Source of the DNA: Naematelia aurantialba
Lineage: Eukaryota; Basidiomycota; Tremellomycetes; Tremellales; Naemateliaceae
Direction of reading: 5' to 3'
DNA length: 64,000 nt
Assembly (NCBI GenBank): GCA_021527695.1
Contig: JAKFAO010000010.1
Location: 1,054,001-1,118,000, forward strand
Below are positions 12,018 through 23,400 of this stretch, piece by piece (positions within the stretch are counted from its first letter, which is position 1; each line of letters starts with the position of its first letter). The position numbers and the translations under genes are program-made. The notes beneath the pieces are model-generated. The model saw only the letters and a program-made list of their open reading frames with translations, was not told the origin of the DNA and did no database searches.

Positions 12018-13196
12018 ATACTCCCATGTATGTCAATCCATCTCGCCGCAAAGGAACGTGAAACAGCACCGGGAATACTGCACAAGTCACTGTCAGTAAT
12101 TCAAGAGTTGTCGCAAGTCGGCAGGTTCTCTAGCGTAATGAGAGTCTGAGCGCTCCGTAGCAGTCATAAGTGTACCTCAATGAGCACACATATTACGCGC
12201 CGGCCTGCTTGGCCTCCTTGTCTTCGTCTGTGTCCTTGTATGGGTTGTCTGGTCGCACGCCCAGTGACGTGATGCTCCATCAATCCGCAAAGGAGGTCTT
12301 CGTCCGACCGGTATGGGCTGGCACATTGGAAGGAGGCTACGTGAGGAGCTGAAACGTGCGCGGTGTATAGCTCGCTGAACTTACTGCTACACAAACCTAG
12401 GCGGGGCCCTCTTCTGCCAGCCTCTCAAGCATTTCTTGCTCGACATAGCTGTGGAAAACGACAGATGAGATCTTTCGCCACTCGTGGATTCATTTCGCAG
12501 AGTGGGCTGGTCAATCGGCGTACTAATCCTTCAGTGCTTGCCATTGGTCCATGGCGGTCCAAGAGCAAGGTCACACCATGCGACGGGCTCCCTTTGAGAG
12601 CGTGTGGCCAATGCCCCTCGCCTACTGGGGGATCGAAGAGATCGTCAATCGTGTTGGCTTTGCTGCTTAAGATCCTTCTGCTCCCAGCTTATCCTCGTCA
12701 CTCATTGCGGCAATACCAATAGGTCTTTCGCTGCTCCCGAGCACCCAAAAGACGCGTTGTTAGCCCTTCCAGAGGCAGTACCGCCCTGTTCCCTGTAGAC
12801 CCCGGCCGAATCCATGTCGCCTGGGACATTGTTCGATGCCATGTACGGCCTAGAACAGTCTGCATAGTTGACCTGCCACTCCATCTAGACAAACCTCGTA
12901 CCGAGCCATTTGCGAAGACAGGCCCGCTGTGAGAGGGCACCGAAAATAGAAGCTGCGGTCGACCACTCCGTTGCAGAGCAGTGTCGTCAGTGAGTAGCAA
13001 AACCGCATCTGCGCTTCTCCTAATGTTGTCAATCCCGGCCAGTTTCGAGCCAATTGTGTTTCCCCCTGAAGCACGAAGGAAAGATGCAAGAACCAGGTGT
13101 CTTCTCAGCTGGAGTCTCGCCAATGGAGCGCTCGTTCTTCTACGTGGAATCGTCAAATGCATTATCAATCAGACTACAAGTCGTGATGTACTACGC
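12018..13196. other. Unassigned 1.2-kb gap; possible small spliced gene on the minus strand
   Basis: This lies between the convergent 3' ends of TRP2 and the aminotransferase and is large for this compact region. The open frames on either strand do not resemble known proteins. The most protein-like piece is a minus-strand segment at about 12193-12277: it follows a possible acceptor AG, reads SLGVRPDNPYKDTDEDKEA and stops at a TAA at 12193-12195, which looks like the acidic, charged C-terminus of a small protein. Another minus-strand segment at about 12408-12460 reads YVEQEMLERLAEEGPA before a TAG. I could not join these into one gene. Confidence 0.3.
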
Positions 13197-14748
13197 CTAT
13201 AATCCCTGCCTGAAATGCCGTCCGCAAAACGCCTGTAACCGCTCCCCAACCTCTTTCATTACACCTGCTGGTGAGGCAATCACCACACGGAAATATCCAG
13301 GTGACTCGAAGCAGACACCGGGCATTACGAAAACGGCCTCTTCGCGGAGTAGGGTGGTGCAGAAATCGACTTCGTCGACGAACTGCGGAAAGGAGGTCTC
13401 ATGGATCTTGACGAGTATATATAGTGCCCCTTCGGGCTTCGAGCAAGACAGGCCCGGCGTCGCATTAATAGCGGAGTGCATGATGTCTGCATTTGCCTAT
13501 AAGGAAGGGTAAGCTTAGGTCGCAATCAGGCAGGGCTATGCGCTCACGCGGACTTTGGCAAGGACCTCGGAGAACCACTCAGGCTCCGTCCGTAGGATAG
13601 CTGGCAGAGCCGCCTGTGTCAAGCTGCATGGTCCGAAGAAGCGATTCGCCCAGACTCCCAAACCCTCCTTGATTGAACCTGCCACCCCAAGCGGATCGTG
13701 AAGCGCAACCCAGCCGAATCGCCAACCAGGGAGAAGGAATCGTTTTGATAGACCAGAGAGTGTGAGAATAGGGACCGAAGTCGAGAGTGCTGCCAACGGG
13801 ACAAATGGTCTAGTCCATGTCTGTGGGTCAGTCCTGGACAATGTGTAGTGACTCACCATATGTCCGTAAATCTCGTCAGCGATGATCGGAATACGTTGTG
13901 CTTCAGCCACGTCGAGGATATCGCGGATATGGGCCTCGGTGAAGTTGCTGCCGCATGGGTTGCTTGGGTTCGTCTGCGAATGTCAGTCACGTGTGTCGTC
14001 TGAGATAGAACGGCGCACTATCATAATGGCTCGAGTCTCCTCGTCGCAGAGGCGCTCGAGCATCTCTAGATCCACCTCCCATCCTTGCTGTTCTAGACAA
14101 TCATAGTACCGCACCTCGACACCCAGATTCGCCAAGAGCGTCGCGTACAGTGCGAAGCCCGGACGAGGCAACAGGATGTTGCTGCGTTCGGCCAGTTGGT
14201 GAGGGAAGAGGATGGAGAAGACAAGGTCGAGGGCTTGGCCAACACCGTGCGTCTGCTTTGATTAGCCTCTCCGCCCGCTGGAATGGAGGACTCACCAAGA
14301 CGATATCGTCTACATCATATTTGACCCCATCCCATCTAGCGTGGTATTCGGCAACGGCTTCTCGGGCAGAAACCAGGCCAGCACCAGGAACATAGCCGTT
14401 GGCTCGTTCGCTGACAACTGCATCTCTGACCGATGATGTAGCTGGGGGAGGAGGCGGGTGTAGTGGATAATGGGTCGGGTCACCAATGCCAAGGTTGATC
14501 ATCTTCTTGGACGTGATGGGCTTGACGGTAGTAAGGGTTGCGAGAGTGGCTCGAATGGGGTTACGAGATCGACCCTATAACCAGTCAGTGCTCTTTCTCT
14601 CCGCATCGCCCTACGCCAAATCCGGTCTGCGACGTACCACGGCAGGGGATGTGCGAATGTTCCAAGCTTTGGTAGCCTTGGGAAGCGTGGTCTTGGATGG
14701 ACCTGCATGAGCGGCATCTTGGGCTACAATCAGGTCGATGTCGGGCAT
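13197..14748 (-). CDS. Tyrosine/aromatic aminotransferase (PLP, class I)
   Basis: PLP enzyme of the tyrosine aminotransferase family, exchanging amino groups between aromatic amino acids and 2-oxo acids. The start at 14748 gives MPDIDLIVAQDAAH; a first intron joins RTSPAV to GRSRNPIRATL, and then comes MINLGIGDPTHYPLHP. The catalytic parts are complete: NGYVPGAG, TNPSNPCGSNFTEAHI, IPIIADEIYGHM, and LSGLSKRFLLPGWRFGW, whose Lys carries PLP and whose Arg binds the carboxylate. The C-terminus GALYILVKI...FRVVIASP matches the mammalian enzyme's order of motifs. Five or so introns are present. An alanine-type aminotransferase is less likely given the SKRFLLPGWR block. TRP2 lies downstream in convergent orientation. 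Confidence 0.88.
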
Positions 14749-15216
14749 AGTTGCGAGATTTAAAGTAACTTTTGGTCAGGACAATGTACAATTTATGTGA
14801 CAGGTCAGAGGTTGGCACTGTGATTAATTTTTCGCAACAGAAATGGAGGGTGCGGTACTGTCATACGGCCATTATATATACGTTCCCCTGATTGGCGTCA
14901 CCCCTTGCGTGCCGAATTGCTTGACTTATCGCTGCCGTTTCCCTCGTCCGAGACCTACTTGGCGAGAGGTCGAGAGGGAGAGAGGGAGAGAGAGCGAGTC
15001 CGGAAAAGACGCGAGGGAAACAGGCAAAAAAAAAACATGTCCGTCGCAGACCGGGTCGGAACCCAACAAGCAGACGCGGCGCGAGTGTCAAGCTCCGGCC
15101 GGCTCGGACCTCGGAATCAAACCGTTTTGCCCAAAAACTTGTCATGATCATCCTTGTTCGTCGCAATTCGTCACCGTCTCTACGTCCTCTACAAGCTCTG
15201 GCCGTTGTCCTCTTAT
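14749..15216. promoter_or_regulatory. Promoter region of the aminotransferase; 3' flank of the DDHD gene
   Basis: Both neighbours read leftward. The spacer holds an AT-rich TATATATA-like element at about 14873-14880 and a strong purine tract of GAGAGGGAGAGA type at about 14966-14998. No further gene was recognised. Confidence 0.4.
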
Positions 15217-18120
15217 CTAGAGGGTAGTCCCCTCTGGCATAGTCTGCTGTGCCAGGCCCAACCCGGTTCTCATCAGATCCAGCCTTGTGGAAAATATCTC
15301 TGCCAATAAGAATGCCGCAAATGACGCGTCGGTCCAGTAAGACGCGTGGGCGGTGATCATATCTGGAGCAGCATCAGCTTATCACGGCGGGCCTCTGATG
15401 AGTTACTCACCCAGGTACTCGCTCACGCCAGCCGACGGCAGGAAGAAATCGATATTGCCATGTGGGTTGAGGGCGGAAAATCGCCTCTCCCCCCGGGAAC
15501 CTTCCAGTTTTTCCTGTCCACTAGGTCCACTCATCTCGATCCCACTCGGCAGACGAATGACGCCTGGACGCTTCTCCTTCTTATCACCGACCCCACCACC
15601 TAGATAGGCTGGAAGATATCTGGATATGCTTCCGAAGCTGTCGGTCACCGTGGCGTAAAACGGCGCTGTAACAGAAGTAATCGCAAGCGGTGGTCGGGAT
15701 CTTGCCAGCCGAACGTCAACGGCCGCATTCAGCTGGTATGCTACCGGGTCGGTATAGTAGAAGATGTTGTACAGCGAGTCAATGGACATACATCCGAACT
15801 TCCCGGATCTGTCCAGCTGCGAGTCTTAGCAAATGCCTCAGCGAACAACTTACAGCTTCATCAGGAGGAGAATGCATCGTCCGCTCTCTGCCTTTGCGGG
15901 GCATAAGTTGTGCTTGGTCCAAGTGAAGAAAGATACCCAATGGTGAACCACACAGGAACAGGTTGCTGGTGTTGAAAAGGAATTGATCGCGCGTCTTGTT
16001 GATGACCTGCTTTGGAAGATGTGATAGAGGAGGCATCTTGGTGGGTTGATTCGAGAGAATGTGGGCAGCCAGGGCAGATCCGAGCTGATTTCCATCAGAA
16101 ACAGGTCTTGGTAGTTCTGATGGGCTGCATCACTTACAGAATGACCGATGAGGTGCACGCGCCCGTGCTTCTCAAAATCTGGATTACGAGCGATCCACAG
16201 GCGATACAGCTTGTTGGCTTGAAGACAAACAGCTTCGATCATCTTTGCTCGATGTTGTGACATGAAAAGGGGAATATCGAGCAGGACCTGCCGCATGAGA
16301 TACATAACTGAATTGGGCTCAGACAGCCTACCGAGTTGGTCAATTCCCGGACATAAGGTATCGACTTGTTTATTGTTAGATCGGCAATTGTAAATCGATT
16401 GTCCATCATGTGCTGCTTGTCCTCTGCTGTCTTCTCGCTTTCGAGGTCGAGTGATGCGCGCCACTGGACTGGAAGGACCTGTGCTATATCAGGGCAGAGC
16501 TCCAATAGTAAAACTAACCTGCACGCGTCTGTTCCGGATGATTGACGACAGAGCTGGATCGTTGGCTTGCTTCCTCAAGACTTGTCGCAATTGGTTTCCT
16601 GCGTAGACAAAGTTGTATGCCTCATATTGAGTCGCGAGTTGTTGGCCGATTCCATGAATCACCAGAATGAGGTCTGTGCATGGCACGTCGTCGTCATGTG
16701 CTTCGACCTAGCAAGTCAGACTGGGACTCGGAGGGATCACGCACGATTGGTGCCATTTCCTCCTCCAAAGCATCGAGGTTGTCGGTGCGCTGCCTTTGAG
16801 CCGCGCTATGCTCACGCTCATTTCCAAGATCCTTCAGGCCTTTTCTCACCCCTTCGATGGCCTCCTCGGCTCCCGCTCTCAGGTCTATTACAGCCTCTCT
16901 GACCACTGATACACCCGGCGCATCGTGGGCCGCAGCTCTAGACAGAGCGGTCTTTGGCATCGACTCTTCCTTTTCTAAAGATCGAGCACTGCTCGTACTT
17001 CCCCGTCGCGAAGTATTCCGACTTCTCTTCCCCTCTTCTTTGTCCTTATCCTTTCCAGCCGCCGCACGAGCCGCGGCATAACCCCGATAGACATATGTGC
17101 CAGACGGCTTAGCGCGAAGAGAGGACCAGAAGGCACGAGACAAATATGTCATGGTTCCACTTCTACCTGTGTTAGTTTCACAAACAAAGCACAGAGGATT
17201 AAGACAGTATGGGGCTCACGATATAAGTCTACCTTTCTCACCATCATCGAAGATGATGCCGAGGCCTTGCCCAAATCGTGGCGGAAGAGTGTACTTGAGC
17301 TTCTCCTCTGCAGCAGTCCCCAGTGCAATGGCTGCAGCCAATTCATGCTTGTAGGACGGCTGCCAGGGTTTTATCTCACTAGTTTTCAGTCTCGCACTCT
17401 TGATACAGACGTACCGGTATCCTTTTTCAATTTCTTCTGCCAGCTCCCACGAGCAAGGCCGGGTATCGTCCGAGACAAACCAGCTGCCCCGTAACACGGA
17501 GACTCGCGACCCCGTATGCGTCCAAAAGACTGGATGGAGTGACAATGTGGGCAATGACACCTCAAATAGCGAATCCTAATATTCTAAGCACGTCGGACGT
17601 AGTAGAGGGGCCTTCAACTTACCTGGCTTACAGGCACGCCTGCTATAAGCTCCATATTCTCATACTCCTTCGCAACCTTTGCCATGAGATCCTTATAACG
17701 GCTATCAACTTCGTCCCCAATGGATTGTTCCTCTCCAGACCTGAGGACCTCCCGCTCTGGAATGCCATCCTTGGTGCCGTCTGAATCTTCCCTACTCGCC
17801 AGACTGGATCCTGGGCGGTCTCTGCCTTTGTCCTTGTCGTTCTTCTTTGCTGGAGCGCCCTCGCCCTCTGTACTACCCCACTCCAGGATGATATGCTTTC
17901 GCTCCTCTTCGGGCATGGAAATCCATCTTTGCTCTATCCTGTTGGATTCTTCTTGAGAGAATGCCTTGTATGAGGTCGAGGCAGAGGTGATGGGAGTCGG
18001 CAGGAGGTCGAGGTGTTGGGCCCCAGCGTGCACCCAGCGGTAGTCAAGATATGGGATCGGTAGGAGGGGAGGAGAAGATGGTAATGACTCGTTGTCCAGT
18101 GGGATATCTATCGTTGGCAT
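15217..18120 (-). CDS. DDHD-domain phospholipase A1-like protein
   Basis: Intracellular phosphatidic-acid-preferring phospholipase A1 family (mammalian DDHD1/2, yeast YOR022C). The start at 18120 gives MPTIDIPLDNESLPSSP, followed by LPIPYLDYRWVHAG, a family N-terminal feature. Middle exons carry LILVIHGIGQQL. The lipase elbow GHSLGS is formed only after removing the intron near 16086-16138, which joins LIGHS to LGSALAAH. The DDHD domain follows: LFLCGSPLGIFLHLDQ, then YNIFYYTDPVAYQLNA, and finally YLDMITAHASYWTD before the TAG at 15217-15219. The Ser nucleophile and the domain's Asp/His positions appear present. An alternative ATG at 18186 would add 22 residues with a hydrophobic run; the 18120 start looks better. 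Confidence 0.87.
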
Positions 18121-18138
18121 GGGGCATGTGAGAATATG

Positions 18139-18174
18139 AGAGAGAAAAGAGAAGAGAAGAGAAGAGAAGAGATG
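18139..18174. repeat. Purine microsatellite, GAAGA-type
   Basis: A run of short AGAGAAGAGAAGAGA units lies just upstream of the DDHD start codon, so on that gene's strand it is a pyrimidine-rich 5' leader tract of the TCTTC type. Confidence 0.8.
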
Positions 18175-18393
18175 AGTGGTGGCCAAAATCCAACAAAAGT
18201 AGAGTGCGTCATCCCCCGTGCCTAGCGTGCCAGAGAACTATTCATTTCATATGGACAACAGTTGATGTACACCCAAGGCTCTTCTCGCCGATATGTCTAT
18301 CACTCCCATCCCGTTTCTCCCGAGGCCACTCCTGGCATGTCTCGGCCAGCCAAAGGCAGACGAAATCCCGCCTCCTAGAGGACGGCTCCTCAC

Positions 18394-21300
18394 CTAGATG
18401 ACGCCTTGATCCCGAAGCACCTTGGCCCACCTGAGCTGGGTTAGAACCTCCAGATCCCCCACGTCCTACTGTTATGACTCACTGGTCACGTTTCAAATTT
18501 GCCTCTTCCAGCTCCCGTCTCAGCCGGACATTTTCGAGCGCAATCTCGTTGCGTTTCGCGGTGACATCCTGCAGGTCGCGCTGGAGCGCCTCAAAAGCGT
18601 CTACGCTCGGCAGTTGGGCGTCATTGAAAATACCGTCCAGCTCGGTATTGAACGCCTGCCTTAGGTGAGACGGATCTCATTAATAATTTCGTGTCCGCTT
18701 ACCTCATAAGTAACGTCGAGCTCAATCTGCAAATCGTGCAGCTGCTGGTTCATTAGGTCCTGAGTCTCCTTGCTGCGAGCCACCCGCGCCATCAACCGTT
18801 CAACCTCCAGAGACTTCTGCGTCACATTAGTGAAGAGGCATAAGGTTGATTTCCAACAACGTACTTCGCGTTCTTCGTCTGCTGACCGCTGAGCCAAAAT
18901 GAGTGCTTCTTCACCAATATCCAGGGCGCCCTTGAGTTGTCCATCCAATCTCTCGAGCATGGAGGAGATGCCTCTAGCTGACTCCTCCATCACTACAGCA
19001 TCAATTTCATGTTTGCCGTTGAAGTGCCTCGACGAGACTGAGAAATCATCATAGCCATCGACGTTGGTAAGCCGCTGTACATGTCAGCATGAGGTACATT
19101 GTGCAAGTAATGTGACTCGCATGAATATTACGCTTTTGTGGTGAGCGCGGCAAGGATGGATTGCGGTCCAGGGCAACAACAGCGGGGCGGCCTTTTATCG
19201 AGGATTCCTTGTGGAGCTGCTTCCTTAGATTATGCATGTCACTTCGCAGGCGTTTGCTGATCGACCTGGACTCTTCCAGTCGTTGATGTACCGATATGAC
19301 TGCGGAGATGAGATCCGAGGGCAACGGGCCCGTCGCCTTCACCGCGGTCTTGGGGTCATGCCTTGTAGTTGAAGCCCGATTCAGGGAAATGCGTCGAGGC
19401 GTTGTGAGAGGACCGGACGATCTTAACGACACTTCCTGCCCAGACGACCTGCGACTGCTGGATGTACTACTCGATGGAACCGGAAGGGGCGTGTTCATGG
19501 TCCGTACCGCATCGGAGCACTTCGTTTCGACCGGGCTCCTAGGTGAGGATCGCTTCCGGGGTGTGTATTGCTCCTCGGAATGCTGTCGTTTTGGCGCGAT
19601 GTTTCCAGACGGCGTGCGTAATGTGGATGATGTATTCTCGTCGCTTTGCAAAGGTAAGATCTCTCGACCAGCAGAGCGTCTGCGCCCGCCTCCGGAGACA
19701 ATACGCAGCTTCGTGTGTGTCGAGCCGAGACCTGCATACAGAGTTGACTTCGTCCTGTTGACTGGGCTTCTAGGTCCTTGCGGCCGGGGTGAAAGAGGAG
19801 ATGCTATGGATGTCGGAATACCGATCTGCTGAGGAGAGGCAATGACTTTTTCCTGGGCCTCTATACAAGGGGTGATCTGGGTCGTGAACGAGTCATGCCG
19901 AGTCGAAGCGGTGTCGTCTGCAACACCTCGTCCCGAGATCGGCGGGTAAACATGCGGGGTCGAGGGAGGGGACGGCGAGGGTGATTGATTTCTGATCCGC
20001 AACGCAGTGCTTGGTGGCAGTGGAGAAGGCGGGCCAGCTCGAAACGGCGGTTAGTCATGAACTGTCGCTTTGACTTACGTATTCGGTGTACAGGCAACTC
20101 GGTCGCCTCAGACAGCAAGTGACGATCATCCACGCTCCTTAAGTCACCAACGCTTAGAGCTGCAAGCTTCCTCTCTGGTTGGAGTTCCTGCTGATCTTCC
20201 ACTCGCCTCCTCATGTCTGCCACGCTCCTCGTTGCCATACGGTCAGGTGCTCCGGCTCTCAGGACTGCGACCGACTTGGAATTCCTCCGCGCAACATTGA
20301 GCCTCTCATTTAGATCGATCTCGCTTTGGCCCAAGTGCACTTGTGATTCCCCATAAGGCATCCCCGCTATGAATTCATCCTGTACCGCGTCACCAGTGGA
20401 TGCCGGTGAACTGGATGGCCTCGACAACTTTGGCCTTCCGCCGCTTGATGTCGCCTCTATCTCGAGCAATTCTTTTCCTGTGCTCATTGTGCTTGTACGG
20501 CTCACGCTGGTCTTTTGCCTACCTTGAGTGCTGGTCGTCCCGAAGGGTTCAGATCCGTTTCGCGAGGAGATCGTACTAGATCCAAATAGGTTGCGCGAAA
20601 TCATATCAAGATTCAGCAGTGAAGGGCGAAGCCGATGTCCAGTCGAGGACGGTGTAGTTGGGCACGAGGCCACAGAAGTCCGGAATTTGAATACGCCGTG
20701 CCGATGTGTGGTCGTCACGATCTTGGAGTTGACATCCACCATGTCAATCAAAATACGATCTGTAGTCCCTCCTGTTGATGTGGAGTACGAGAATCTGCAG
20801 AGGCCCCCGTCCATAGGTTGTAGATAGAAGGCGATACAGGGCGCCCCTTCTTCCGAGAGAGGCAGATCCGATGATTCATCCTTCTCACTGATGGCGACCA
20901 CAACTCTCGCCTAATATCATTAGGCAGGAGCATAGGCACGAGACGTACTTTCTTGCTCAGACTCAACCACGTTGCTCGATTCCAGAGCGTCCAGTAACAC
21001 CTCGCACGACCAAAAGCTTCACCGGCAGCTTCAAGTCCAAACTCCTCGTCGGTCATCATCACTCTGGGAATAGCGAGGTTTTCCTTGGTTAGATTTTTGG
21101 CTCGGGCTCGAGCTTGTACTGCCCACAAATTTTGGACGAAGCGTAGCTTGTCAAGGCGGGCGGCAGGTGCGTCAAGAGAAGCTGAGAAGGGTGGGTGCAC
21201 TGTAGTATACGAGCGGAAGGGACGACCGGACCATCGATCGCTTTGATCCACGGGCGGTCGTTCAAAGTAAAGATGGAAGTCTGTATCTCGTTAGCTTCAA

Positions 21301-23050
21301 TCAAGCATCCGCCACAGCTCGGCTCACCACCGCTCCCAACATCCGATGCAATGATATCCAGCACATCAACGGTCCCCTTGTAGCTTAGCTTGTCCCGCTT
21401 GGTGCCATTCTTGTCCAACACCGCTACGCCGCCCCCGCTCTTGACCAGCTTGGAGACATCGTCCAGTCCTGTCACTTTTCTCCCACTGATGGAACTCGAT
21501 TGCCTCTTGACAATCATGAGCTTGTCGTCGAAGAGAAATAAGCTGCAGTGAAGTGTATGAACACCTGACTCTTTCTGTGGAGATGTTGCCAGTCCGGCTT
21601 GCGAGACCGAGGAGCCAAAGGACGACAGAGAGGGGATAGAGGCTGAAGTCGAAGTCGACGTCACAGATAGCGGTCGATGCGAGAGGCGGGTACCGGGTGA
21701 GGACGTAGATGGGTACTCCCACGCCAAGTCGTCCACGTCTATTGAGTCAATCAAATTACGACTGTTGCTGAACAGGTTGGCCTATGTCCGTCTTAGTGTT
21801 GCTCCCGATTTGTGGTGAAGTGACATACCGGAAAGCCATCCACATTCCGTTCTAAGCAATACATGACTGTCGCTCGAATGGTTTGAGCGTCAGGCTCGCA
21901 TTTGGCGATGCTCGAGGCGATCTCCACGCACGCTGCCAGCTTGGTACTCTGAGGGGACAGAGGCGGCAGGCATTTGAGCATCGCTTTCGATCATTCAGTC
22001 AGGCATGACGTTTGGTGAGAATTACTTACTCTGCCATAACAGAGTGTATCGAGGAATTCGTTGGACAGGCTCCATGAGCAGCTCTCGAAGACCTATATTG
22101 CCTATGCCGGTTGTCTGATACTTGACCCGCTGAATCCAGTGAGCCAGATCAACACCGTCAGACATACCTCTATATACGTATCCAGCCCAGCGAACTTCCT
22201 CAGACAGTCTTGCAACATCTTTTGGGACTCGTCTTGTTTGCTAAGATATGTTCGGTAAGGTTCAAAGGTACGAAGCTCCATCAACTTGAATTCGTCAGCG
22301 CCAGACAGGATTATGACTTGTGTAGCTCACATGTCGCCAACAGGTGTCCGCCAGTCCCTCCGCGTTGCGTCGAGTAGCCCACACAGTCTCGACATCTGCG
22401 AGAAACATCTCCGCAGCCGACACTATAACATCGATATTTGTGAAGATAGTCTTCGCTTCATAAAGGGGGATGAGGAGATGGTCGGGATTCTTCGCATATC
22501 GGCGAAGAGGCTCTGCGTATTTCTTGAGGTGTTCAGTGCACATTTCAAGAGCAATCGCTCATTCACACTCACATCACGCAAAGTCCTAATCCGGGAAACG
22601 TAGCTCCGCTCAGTGCGCACCAGCTCCTCGATTAACGATGTCAACCTCTTTGATACCTCTTCTTGTTTCGAAGGCGTCCAGCTCGAAGACTCGCCAAGCG
22701 GATCGTGGCCCGTTTTTTGCGCATTGGTAACAGCAAGGCGGGAAGGAGTCGTTGCTGGTGGGTTTGATAGGAGAGATGATTCTGGAAGAGGTCGACCAAG
22801 GTGCATAAGTAGGTCTCTCGTCTCTGCAGATATCGTAAGTTTAGTGCAAAGGATCTGAACATGGAACCCCACCGGCACTCTCAGCTTCCACAATGACATC
22901 GCAATGGAATGCTCTCCTGGTTACCTTCGCCCCTGTCTCCTTGTCAGTCGATCTCGTTGAGCTGTTTAGGTCGATAGCTTTTGGTGGCACGGGAGGCGGC
23001 AAGGAGATGATGGAGACCGGTCGCTTTGGAATTTCCGCATGGTGAGGCAT
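18394..23050 (-). CDS. DH-PH domain Rho guanine nucleotide exchange factor with C-terminal coiled coil
   Basis: Probable activator of a Rho-family GTPase. The start at 23050 gives MPHHAEIPKRPVSIISLPPP. The DH domain spans about 22660-21800: RLTSLIEELVRTERSYVSRI (region CR1), then YAEPLRRYAKNPDHLL, and CR3 as LLMEPVQRIPRYTLLWQ, the signature helix of Dbl proteins. A PH-like domain follows at about 21740-20750 (LHCSLFLFDDKLMIVKR). The middle is long, Ser-rich and probably disordered (20750-19100), and the C-terminus is a coiled coil (RLRRELEEANLKRDQ). If the strong GTGAGT donor near 18482 is used, the protein ends WAKVLRDQGVI with TAG at 18394-18396; otherwise it stops at 18479. No CNH or DEP domain was seen, so it is not Rom2-like. 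The ortholog name is uncertain. Confidence 0.82.
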
Positions 23051-23400
23051 AGTCGTGTCACGGTCCGCCGCTTGCCGCAGGGGTGATGAGCTGGACTGCG
23101 GTCTCTAACGTCGGACGACCTTGTGGGGACAGAAGCGTCGAGGAAGACTATCTCGACAAGGATGCCAAGTCTCTGCAGTCGATGCAAGACGTAGACGGGT
23201 GGAAAGTATCCAGAGTTGAATGATGATTGTTTGCTCTTGCTGCCCAGAAAAGCAGGCACGTCCGTCCTCTGCCTGAGACCACCCGGCCAGCATTACCACG
23301 TGGGGCCCGGTATCGCCTACTGCTTCGCTGGTCCTTGCTGTTGTACCTCGAGTTACCTTGTCCATTGACGATCCGCCCGTATGCTCGGGTCTATCACAGC
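23051..23400. promoter_or_regulatory. Shared divergent promoter, RhoGEF and VPS8
   Basis: A 350-bp spacer between two start codons pointing away from each other. No specific motif was assigned. Confidence 0.5.

Noticed and set aside
10267..14748. TRP2 and tyrosine aminotransferase as part of an aromatic metabolite cluster
   Set aside because: No tailoring enzyme, transporter or regulator lies nearby, and both are ordinary primary-metabolism genes, so adjacency alone does not support a cluster.
19296..19832. A 178-codon plus-strand frame
   Set aside because: It lies opposite the Ser-rich middle of the RhoGEF and is an antisense shadow of that coding sequence.
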